NCBI GenBank assembly: GCA_027328825.1
Contig: DAHWTK010000101.1
Span: 1 to 5,514, forward strand
Direction: 5' to 3'
From: Nitrospirota bacterium
GTDB taxonomy: Bacteria > Nitrospirota > JACRHJ01
DNA length: 5,514 nucleotides
How positions within the stretch are numbered: position 1 is the stretch's first letter; each line of letters opens with the position of its first letter. The notes below the pieces were generated by a model, which ran no database searches, was not told the DNA's origin, and was given only the letters and a program-made list of their open reading frames with translations. The position numbers and the translations under genes were made by a program. Below, in pieces: positions 1-5,514 of the stretch.

Positions 1-155
1 GTATTGAGGTTGCGCGATATTATGACCTTGCCGGTATCGGCGTCCATCACGCAGACACCTTCCGCGGTTACGGAAAAATTATCGTCCGCGAGGGCTGGCC
101 GAAGCGAGGTTAATAGAACGAGTGTAAAAAGAATCAGCGCCGACAATCTCTTCAT
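1..155 (-). CDS. Partial D-Ala-D-Ala carboxypeptidase-like protein (peptidase S11, DacA type), N-terminus only
   Basis: This gene reads from an ATG at 155 down to the window edge, so only 51 codons and two further bases are visible. Residues 1-23 form a typical Sec signal peptide: a basic start (MKR), a hydrophobic core (LSALILFTLVLLTSL), and a signal peptidase I site after A-L-A (residues 21-23), with mature DD following. Residues 33-51 (GVCVMDADTGKVIISRNLN) match the opening strand of S11 penicillin-binding proteins, which usually reads like 'xxxxDxxTGxVLxxxNxD' just before the catalytic SxxK. That SxxK lies beyond the edge and cannot be seen. The family is periplasmic and removes the terminal D-Ala from stem pentapeptides. 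The start is supported by AAGGAAG five bases upstream; the only nearby alternative ATG (160) hits a stop after two codons. The gene follows mraY by 12 bases, so it is probably co-transcribed. A related serine beta-lactamase-fold hydrolase is the main alternative. Confidence 0.72.
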   Translation of the reverse strand, partial: MKRLSALILFTLVLLTSLRPALADDNFSVTAEGVCVMDADTGKVIISRNLN

Positions 156-160
156 GACAT

Positions 161-167
161 CTTCCTT
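161..167 (-). promoter_or_regulatory. Ribosome binding site of the carboxypeptidase-like gene
   Basis: AAGGAAG fills most of the 12-base gap after the mraY stop codon (TAG, 170-168) and sits five bases before the ATG at 155. It is a good Shine-Dalgarno match. It fixes the start of the partial downstream gene and suggests that gene is translated by its own initiation rather than purely by coupling to mraY. Confidence 0.6.
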
Positions 168-1250
168 CTACCTGAGTTTCAGTGTGCTCAGGCCCACCAA
201 AGCAAGGATAATACCGAGAATCCAAAACCGTGCAATAACCTTCGACTCCGCCCAGCCCATCTCTTCGAAATGGTGATGGACTGGCGCCATCCTGAAAATC
301 CTCTTGCCCCGGCTCTTGAACGATGCTACCTGGAAGATGACCGAGAGCGCCTCCGCAACAAATATACCTCCCACTATAACCAGTATTATTTCGTGCTTTG
401 TCAGCACCGCCAGCATTCCGAGCGCGCCGCCCAGGCTCAGGCTTCCGACGTCTCCCATGAACACCTCCGCCGGATGCGAGTTATACCATAAAAAGCCCAG
501 GCTCGCGCCCATCAGGGCTCCGCAGAAGACAGTGAGCTCGCCCGCCCCCTGTATGTATAACACCTGAAGGTAATTGGCGAATATTTTGTTCCCGGTGACG
601 TAGACCAGTATGGCGTTTGCGCCCGCGGCTATGCCGACAAGGCCTATCGCCAGACCGTCCAGCCCGTCGGTTAGGTTCACCGCGTTTGACGAGCCGACAA
701 GCACCAGCACGACAAAGGGCACATAGAACCACGCAAGGTTGATTATCCATTTCTTGAAGAAAGGTATCAGGAGCACCGTGCTGTTCGGGTCCATCGGATT
801 AAAGTAGAGAAGCAGTCCTATGAAAAGCGCTATCACCACCTGCCATCCGAACTTGTAACGGGCCTTCAGCCCCTCACTCTTTTTCCGCACCACCTTGAGG
901 TAATCGTCATAGAATCCCACCGCTCCGAACGCGAGCGTGCCAGCCACCACGAGCCAGACGTAGCGGTTGGTTAAGTCGGACCACAAAAGAGTCGGTACTG
1001 TTATGGCGATGAGTATCAGGATCCCGCCCATTGTCGGCGTCCCTGCCTTGCCGAGATGCGTGCCCGGCCCGTCCGCGCGGACCTGCTGTCCGACCTTTAG
1101 CTCCTTCAGCTTCCGTATTATGGCGGGGCCGAAGATGAAGCTTATAAGGAGGGCCGTGAACATCGCGCTGGCGAAGCGGAACGTGATGTATCGGAACACG
1201 TTGAAGGCGTGAATTTTGTCGTGAAGCGGAAATAAAAGATTGTAAAACAT
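168..1250 (-). CDS. mraY: Phospho-N-acetylmuramoyl-pentapeptide-transferase MraY
   Basis: MraY transfers phospho-MurNAc-pentapeptide from UDP to undecaprenyl phosphate, giving lipid I on the cytoplasmic face of the inner membrane. At 360 residues it has the same length as the E. coli enzyme. Visible family motifs are GTPTMGG (70-76), the Asp pair in FYDDYLKVV (D115, D116), NLTDGLDGLAIG (192-203), HPAEVFMGD ending at the third catalytic Asp (D267), and the histidine loop MAPVHHHFE (321-329, HHH 325-327). These are known Mg2+, substrate and inhibitor-site elements of the family. About ten hydrophobic spans are evident, the first near 26-45 and the last near 339-357. The N-terminus (FNVFRYITFR, 16-25) aligns with E. 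coli MraY, which supports this ATG. The ATG overlaps the murF stop by one base (TAATG). The nearest SD-like run, GGGGAGA (1268-1262), is 11 bases away, so coupled re-initiation after murF is likely. No key residue is missing. Confidence 0.98.
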   Translation of the reverse strand: MFYNLLFPLHDKIHAFNVFRYITFRFASAMFTALLISFIFGPAIIRKLKELKVGQQVRADGPGTHLGKAGTPTMGGILILIAITVPTLLWSDLTNRYVWLVVAGTLAFGAVGFYDDYLKVVRKKSEGLKARYKFGWQVVIALFIGLLLYFNPMDPNSTVLLIPFFKKWIINLAWFYVPFVVLVLVGSSNAVNLTDGLDGLAIGLVGIAAGANAILVYVTGNKIFANYLQVLYIQGAGELTVFCGALMGASLGFLWYNSHPAEVFMGDVGSLSLGGALGMLAVLTKHEIILVIVGGIFVAEALSVIFQVASFKSRGKRIFRMAPVHHHFEEMGWAESKVIARFWILGIILALVGLSTLKLR

Positions 1251-2629
1251 TATGCGTGAATTCTCCCCGTCTTCAGTTTCTCCACCGCGAGTTCCATCCT
1301 CGATCCGCGCGAGCCCTTAACGAGCACCGCGTCTCCAGCCTTCAGAAAGTCAGCCGCTATCTCCGCCGCCTTCCCGGGTTCGGGCGCTATGAATATATTC
1401 TCCTCCGGCATTCCGGCCTCTATCGCGCCCTGGGCCGCGTCCGGCGCATGTTCGCCGACCAATACCAGCATATGGACGCCGCTCGCCCCGGCGAGTCTCC
1501 CTGTATCGAAATGAGACCTCGACGCCTGTTGGCCCAACTCCAGCATCTCGCCGAGTATTGCGAATTTTCTCCCGCCTTTCATCGCCGCCAGCGCGCTTAT
1601 GGCCGCAGCCATAGACGCCGGGTTTGCGTTATAGGCGTCGTTTATCACCCTTACCCCGTCGATTATTTCCTCCTGCATCCGCATCTTTGCCGGGCGGCAG
1701 GACGAAAGGCCTTCTTTTATCTCGTCAATCGTCATGCCGAGCGCGTAGGCCGCCGAGGCCGCGGCCAGCGCGTTATAGACATTATGGGAACCGATGAAGT
1801 TCAGTTTTATCACGGCGGACACACCCGGCAGCTTCAGGCGGAACAACACCTCGCCCGCGTTCTCGGCAATATCCGACGCCGATACCGTGGCGCCGCTGCC
1901 AAGCCCGAAGGACACGGTCTTTCCCTTAAACTGGGACGGCAATGCCTTTAAGTGCGGGTCGTCCGCGTTCAATATCGCCGTCCCTTCGGGCGGCAGGGAG
2001 GCGATAAGTTCCGATTTTGCCTTTGCCACGCCTTCGAGGTCTCCCAGGACGTCGAGATGGGCCGGGCCTATGTTGGTTATCACCCCCGTCTCCGGAACCG
2101 CTATTGCGGCAAGCCTGGCAATCTCGCCCGGCGCGCTCATGCCCATTTCCACAACCGCCGCCCAGTGTTCGTCCTTAAGCTTCAGGAGCGTTAGCGGGAC
2201 GCCGATGTGGTTATTCAAATTTCCGTCGGTCTTAAGAACCGGGCCGCGCAGCGAGAGTATCGACGCGAGCATTTCCTTGGTGGTGGTCTTTCCGTTGGTT
2301 CCCGTAACTCCGACAAGCGGCATACTCATTCGCGCCACCCTTACGGAATGCGCCAGGTCCTGAAGCGCGCGCAGGGTGTCCGGGACTTCTATCAGAGTCA
2401 TGTCCGGCTGATGGACATCCTTCCCTTTTTCGACAAGCGCGCCAGCCGCGCCCAAGCCCGCAGCCTGCGCTATGAAATCATGGCCGTCGAAGCGTTCCCC
2501 GGAGAGCGGGACGAAAAGCTCGCCCGACTTTATGCTCCTGCTGTCCGTCGATACTCCGGAGAATTCCACTCCCGCGTCCTGGACAAGCCTGCCGCCCGTC
2601 GCCCCGATTATTTTTTCCAGGTTAATCAC
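1250..2629 (-). CDS. murF: UDP-MurNAc-tripeptide--D-alanyl-D-alanine ligase MurF
   Basis: MurF is the cytoplasmic ATP-dependent ligase that joins D-Ala-D-Ala to UDP-MurNAc-tripeptide, producing the pentapeptide used by MraY. It has 459 residues, normal for the family. The N-terminal UDP-binding domain includes GVSTDSRSIKSGELFVPLSGERFDGHDF (25-52, a MurF/MurE signature region). The central ATPase domain has the P-loop GVTGTNGKTTTKE (107-119), NLNNHIGVPLTLL (137-149), EMGMSAPGEI (161-170), TNIGPAHLDVLG (185-196) and AKSE (204-207), whose K205 aligns with the conserved Mur ligase lysine. The C-terminal domain shows SHNVYNALAAAS (281-292), NDAYNANPASM (330-340), LGEMLELG (359-366) and LVKGSRGSRME (436-446), all typical of MurF rather than MurC, MurD or MurE. 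The start is GTG, overlapping the murE stop as GTGA. GAGGAAGAG (2641-2633) is a good ribosome binding site for it. No nearby in-frame ATG competes. Confidence 0.97.
   Translation of the reverse strand: MINLEKIIGATGGRLVQDAGVEFSGVSTDSRSIKSGELFVPLSGERFDGHDFIAQAAGLGAAGALVEKGKDVHQPDMTLIEVPDTLRALQDLAHSVRVARMSMPLVGVTGTNGKTTTKEMLASILSLRGPVLKTDGNLNNHIGVPLTLLKLKDEHWAAVVEMGMSAPGEIARLAAIAVPETGVITNIGPAHLDVLGDLEGVAKAKSELIASLPPEGTAILNADDPHLKALPSQFKGKTVSFGLGSGATVSASDIAENAGEVLFRLKLPGVSAVIKLNFIGSHNVYNALAAASAAYALGMTIDEIKEGLSSCRPAKMRMQEEIIDGVRVINDAYNANPASMAAAISALAAMKGGRKFAILGEMLELGQQASRSHFDTGRLAGASGVHMLVLVGEHAPDAAQGAIEAGMPEENIFIAPEPGKAAEIAADFLKAGDAVLVKGSRGSRMELAVEKLKTGRIHA
2626..2629 (-). other. murE/murF GTGA stop-start overlap with GAGGA ribosome binding site
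   Basis: The four bases read GTGA on the minus strand: GTG starts murF and TGA ends murE. GAGGA at 2641-2637, inside the last murE codons, is correctly spaced (7 bases) to serve the GTG. This arrangement is a classic signature of translational coupling and sets the murF start at a non-ATG codon. Confidence 0.85.
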
Positions 2630-4101
2630 GCGCTCTTCCTCGCAAGCATCGCCGCGGCTGCCGCTTCACGGTCGTCGAAATGATATTTCGTCGTCCCGAT
2701 TATCTGGTAATCCTCGTGCCCTTTTCCGGCGATCAGTATGGTGTCTCCGACGCGCGCGGCCCCGACCGCAAAGGATATGGCCTGCGCCCTGTCCGGGTAT
2801 ACGAAATAGCCCGAACCCTTTACCTTCGAGCCTTCCGCCGCGATTCCCTTTTCGGCGTCCTCCAGTATTTTGACAGGGTCTTCAGTGCGCGGGTTGTCCG
2901 ATGTCAGGACGACCATGTCCGCAAGCCTCGCGGCGACATGTCCCATCTTCGGCCTTTTCGTCCTGTCCCTGTCCCCGCCGCACCCGAATACGACTATCAG
3001 GCGTCCTTTCGACAGCTCCCTGGCCGCAGTCAGCGCCCTTGCCAGCGCGTCATCGGTATGCGCATAGTCCACAAGTACGGTAAAATTCTGGCCCCCTTCC
3101 ACGCGCTCAAGGCGCCCCGGCACGTCCTCCGCCCTCGACAGACCGTCAGATATTTCATCCATACTTTTCCCGAGCGCCACGCCTGCGCCCGCGGCGGAAA
3201 GCATGTTGTAGAGGTTATGCCTCCCCACGAGGCGGGACTTTATTCTCCCCTCCCCAGCGGGGGTAAGCAGCGTAAAAGACGTCCCGGAAGACGATATTTC
3301 CACGTCTTTAGCGGCCACGTCGGCGCTGGAGGAGACTCCGTATGTAATGACCTCTCCCGGGGCCGATTTTTTCAGTTCCTCGCCCTTCGGGTCGTCGATA
3401 TTTATTACGTTAATCCCTGGAAAGTCCGTAAAGAAGGACTTTTTGGCCTCGAAATATTCCTCCATAGTCCCGTGAAAGTCCAGGTGGTCCTGCGTGAAGT
3501 TTGTGAATATCTTTACCTTGAAATCGCAGCCCGCGATTCTTTTGAGCGCCACTGCATGGGACGATACTTCCATAACCGCGGACTTCGCTCCCCCGCTTGC
3601 CATATCGGAGAGCAGGGCCTGGAGGTCTACCGATTCCGGGGTAGTGTTCGGTGCCGGAAACTTTTTCCCGCCATACTCGTAGGATATGGTGCCTATAAGC
3701 CCCGGCTCGGAACCTCCCGTCCGCAATATCGAGCGCACGAGGTACGAGGTAGTCGTTTTTCCGTTCGTGCCCGTAATGCCGACGAGGTCGAACCTGCCTG
3801 ACGGATGCCCATAAAAATTCGCCGCCGCAAGCGCCATCGCAAGCCTCGCGTCACGCACCCCTACAAAAGACACGCCGCCCGGCATCGGGCCTTCGTAGTC
3901 CACGAACAGGACGGCGGACGCCCCGTTTTTTATCGCGCCCGGAATAAACTCCGCGCCGTCGGATTTAAGCCCTTTCACGGCGCAGAAAAGCGATCCGGGA
4001 GAGACTTTGCGCGAATCGTACTGAACCGAGGAAATCTCGATGTCCGCATCTCCCCGGACAACCTCCCCGCCGATTCCCGCTATCACTTCTTTCAACTTCA
4101 T
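2626..4101 (-). CDS. murE: UDP-MurNAc-L-Ala-D-Glu--meso-diaminopimelate ligase MurE
   Basis: MurE is the cytoplasmic ATP-dependent ligase adding the third stem-peptide residue. It has 491 residues, the usual length. The N-terminal domain carries SSVQYDSRKVSPGSLFCAVKG (24-44), where UDP is bound. The central domain has the P-loop GITGTNGKTTTSY (108-120), NTTPESVDL (152-160), MEVSSHA (177-183), NFTQDHLDFHG (201-211) and YFEAKKSFF (216-224), in which K220 is the expected carbamylated lysine. The C-terminal domain has GRHNLYNMLSA (293-303), VDYAHTDDAL (344-353), FGCGGDRDRTKRPKMG (372-387), DNPRTEDP (402-409) and GKGHEDYQ (459-466). In this family DNPR marks use of meso-diaminopimelate, whereas lysine-adding enzymes differ there; this is inference from motif. 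The ATG directly abuts the upstream TAA, and GGGGAG (4111-4106) within the end of ftsI is a well-placed ribosome binding site. Confidence 0.98.
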   Translation of the reverse strand: MKLKEVIAGIGGEVVRGDADIEISSVQYDSRKVSPGSLFCAVKGLKSDGAEFIPGAIKNGASAVLFVDYEGPMPGGVSFVGVRDARLAMALAAANFYGHPSGRFDLVGITGTNGKTTTSYLVRSILRTGGSEPGLIGTISYEYGGKKFPAPNTTPESVDLQALLSDMASGGAKSAVMEVSSHAVALKRIAGCDFKVKIFTNFTQDHLDFHGTMEEYFEAKKSFFTDFPGINVINIDDPKGEELKKSAPGEVITYGVSSSADVAAKDVEISSSGTSFTLLTPAGEGRIKSRLVGRHNLYNMLSAAGAGVALGKSMDEISDGLSRAEDVPGRLERVEGGQNFTVLVDYAHTDDALARALTAARELSKGRLIVVFGCGGDRDRTKRPKMGHVAARLADMVVLTSDNPRTEDPVKILEDAEKGIAAEGSKVKGSGYFVYPDRAQAISFAVGAARVGDTILIAGKGHEDYQIIGTTKYHFDDREAAAAAMLARKSA

Positions 4102-5514
4102 TTATCTCCCCACCGTAATCGTCTGATCCGGTAGGCGCGTGGGCACTTTCATGTACGTAAGCGCCTGCTCCACTATGTTCTTGAACGCCGGGGCCGCGAC
4201 AGTCCCGCCGTAATATGCCCCGCCATGCGGCTCGTTCAAGACGACTATGGCGGAGATTTTCGGGTTGTCCGCCGGGCAGAAGCCCACGAACGAGCTGTAG
4301 TATTTCGTCTTGGAATATCTCCCGAGGGCGCGCTCGAACTTCTGGGCCGTGCCGGTCTTGCCCGCAACCTGGTATCCTTTTATGTTTGCCTCGACAGCCG
4401 TCCCGCCGTCCTCGACGACGGTCGTCAGGATATTCCTGAGAGTTGCCGCCGTCGCCGTGGATATAACCTGGCGCTCCCTCTCGGGTTTCCTGCTCATTAT
4501 TATCGAGCCGTCCGCGCCACGGACTTCGGATACGACATAGGGCTTCATGTAATATCCGCCGTTGGCGACGCAGTTCATTGCGCAAAGCATCTGGAGCGGC
4601 GTTACGCCCACCTCCTGGCCTATGGCTACGGAGGCGACCGAAAGCCCGGACCAATCCTTTATGTCCCTAAGTTCGCCCGCCGCCTCGCCGGGCAGGTCAA
4701 CGCCCGTTTTCTGGCCGAACCCGAAGGCCCTGGCATACCTGTATAGCCTTTTCGCCCCAAGCCTCAGCGCGACCTTTATCGTCCCGACGTTGTTGCTTTT
4801 CTGTATGACCTCCTGAAACGTGAGCCGTCCGCCCTCGTTGTCCGCGCTGTGGATAACCGTCCCGTCTACGTCGAGTTCTCCCTTCCCGCAGTCGATTATG
4901 TCAGACGGCCTTACGACTCCCTGCTCCAGCGCCGCCGAGGCGGTGACTATCTTGAACGTGGAACCGGGCTCGTAGAGGTCGGAAACCGCCCGGTTTTTCC
5001 ATGTCCATGCCGGGTAGTGCGGCCCGTCGTTTGGGTTGAAGCACGGCCTGTTGGCCATTGCGAGGATCTCTCCCGTATTCGGATCCATGACGATGGCGCT
5101 GGCGGACAGAGGCCTGTATTTCTCCATTATCGTGTCGAGGGCCTTCTCCGCCATATACTGCACTCTTTCGTTAATGGTAAGTATTATGTCGCAGCCGGCC
5201 CTGGGCGAGTTCTTGCCCTCGCTCACAGTAAGGACCTCCCGGCCCCTGCCGTCCCGCTCGACAATCGCCTCTCCCGGAAGGCCTCCTATGTATTTCTCAT
5301 ATTCCTGTTCAAGGCCGTCGAGGCCCTTTCCGTCCGTTCCGGTAAACCCGATGACGTTGGCCGCCAGGTCTTTCTCGGGGTAGTATCTGCGGCTGTCGTA
5401 CAACCAGCCCAGCACCCCGTCCATGTCGCCGTCCGTCTTTATCTTCGGCTGGACGTCCGGCGAGACCTGCCTTGCCAGCCATACGAACTTCTTGTCGCCG
5501 TCAAGCTTTTTCTC
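4102..5514 (-). CDS. ftsI: Septal peptidoglycan transpeptidase FtsI (class B PBP3), N-terminus cut by window edge
   Basis: The open frame enters from the window edge at 5514 and ends at TAA 4104-4102, giving 470 visible codons; the Met at 5424 is internal, since conserved sequence (KKFVWLARQVSP, residues 8-19) lies upstream of it. Perhaps 100 residues, including the cytoplasmic tail and membrane anchor, are missing. Residues about 1-90 belong to the non-catalytic pedestal domain, with SRRYYPEKDLAANVIGFTG (41-59) and GLDGLEQEYEKYIGG (64-78). The periplasmic transpeptidase domain follows, with all three active-site motifs: SxxK in EPGSTFK (catalytic S185, K188), SxN in KSNNVG (240-242) and KTG in AGKTGTAQ (386-388). 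It crosslinks peptidoglycan at the division septum and is a beta-lactam target. The protein ends about 80 residues after KTG, with no PASTA domains, which favours FtsI over the SpoVD type. The gene order before murE fits the dcw position of ftsI. Confidence 0.95.
   Translation of the reverse strand, partial: EKKLDGDKKFVWLARQVSPDVQPKIKTDGDMDGVLGWLYDSRRYYPEKDLAANVIGFTGTDGKGLDGLEQEYEKYIGGLPGEAIVERDGRGREVLTVSEGKNSPRAGCDIILTINERVQYMAEKALDTIMEKYRPLSASAIVMDPNTGEILAMANRPCFNPNDGPHYPAWTWKNRAVSDLYEPGSTFKIVTASAALEQGVVRPSDIIDCGKGELDVDGTVIHSADNEGGRLTFQEVIQKSNNVGTIKVALRLGAKRLYRYARAFGFGQKTGVDLPGEAAGELRDIKDWSGLSVASVAIGQEVGVTPLQMLCAMNCVANGGYYMKPYVVSEVRGADGSIIMSRKPERERQVISTATAATLRNILTTVVEDGGTAVEANIKGYQVAGKTGTAQKFERALGRYSKTKYYSSFVGFCPADNPKISAIVVLNEPHGGAYYGGTVAAPAFKNIVEQALTYMKVPTRLPDQTITVGR

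Noticed and set aside
156..167. The only intergenic gap, considered as a terminator or promoter.
   Set aside because: Twelve bases are too few for a hairpin terminator or a -35/-10 promoter, and the content is explained by a ribosome binding site.
4..276. A 90-codon plus-strand frame across the mraY/carboxypeptidase junction.
   Set aside because: The minus strand in the same region has a matched ribosome binding site, signal peptide and family motif, as well as the conserved mraY C-terminus. The plus-strand product has no recognisable features.
1256..2683. A chain of plus-strand open frames (231, 80 and 158 codons) opposite murF, in one frame.
   Set aside because: These have the same codon-aligned antisense phase as above, opened by the rarity of TTA, CTA and TCA in murF. 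There is no protein-like composition and no credible start signals.
2680..3801. A 373-codon open frame on the plus strand, antisense to murE.
   Set aside because: It is codon-aligned with murE, so its stop codons can occur only where murE uses TTA, CTA or TCA. Those codons are scarce in this GC-rich coding style, so long antisense frames appear by default. The translation is rich in Arg, Pro and His and shows no recognisable domain, while murE is unmistakable.
3965..4654. A 229-codon minus-strand frame spanning the ftsI/murE junction.
   Set aside because: It is an out-of-frame reading of ftsI and murE, both of which have full conserved motifs in their own frames. The predicted protein is Arg/Gly-rich and low in recognisable features.
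4225..4746. A 173-codon plus-strand frame opposite ftsI.
   Set aside because: It is another codon-aligned antisense shadow; the sense strand encodes the KTG and SxN regions of the transpeptidase.
5422..5424. The ATG at 5424 as the start of the ftsI gene.
   Set aside because: The frame stays open to the window edge, and the 30 codons upstream encode conserved class B PBP sequence (KKFVWLARQVSP). This Met is therefore internal and the true start is outside the window.

Overview
This window is an uninterrupted stretch of a division and cell-wall (dcw) operon, and every supportable gene lies on the minus strand. In transcription order, from high to low coordinates, it holds: a 5'-truncated class B penicillin-binding protein (FtsI/PBP3 type), murE, murF, mraY, and the first 51 codons of a secreted protein that looks like an S11-family D-Ala-D-Ala carboxypeptidase (DacA type). 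Essentially all of the sequence is coding. The only non-coding gap is 12 bases (156-167), so there is no room for internal terminators or promoters of ordinary form, and I see none.

The genes act in sequence in peptidoglycan synthesis. MurE adds the third stem-peptide residue; its DNPR motif indicates meso-diaminopimelate. MurF adds D-Ala-D-Ala to complete UDP-MurNAc-pentapeptide. MraY moves phospho-MurNAc-pentapeptide onto undecaprenyl phosphate to make lipid I at the inner membrane. FtsI crosslinks the finished strands at the septum. The last, partial gene would trim the terminal D-Ala that MurF installed.

Junctions are very tight: ftsI/murE abut (TAA then ATG), murE/murF overlap by 4 bases (GTGA, so murF starts with GTG), mraY starts inside the murF stop (TAATG), and the last gene follows mraY after 12 bases with a strong ribosome binding site. 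This points to one polycistronic mRNA with translational coupling.

The meso-DAP-type MurE, an MraY of the same length as the E. coli enzyme with collinear catalytic residues, an FtsI without PASTA domains, and the order ftsI-murE-murF-mraY all suggest a diderm (Gram-negative) bacterium, possibly a proteobacterium or a Desulfobacterota-like lineage. The lineage is an inference and cannot be fixed from this window. The core genes are ordinary. The one departure from the common layout is the carboxypeptidase-like gene in the slot directly after mraY, where murD is usually found. I found no evidence of a mobile element, CRISPR array, RNA gene or novel defence-type system.
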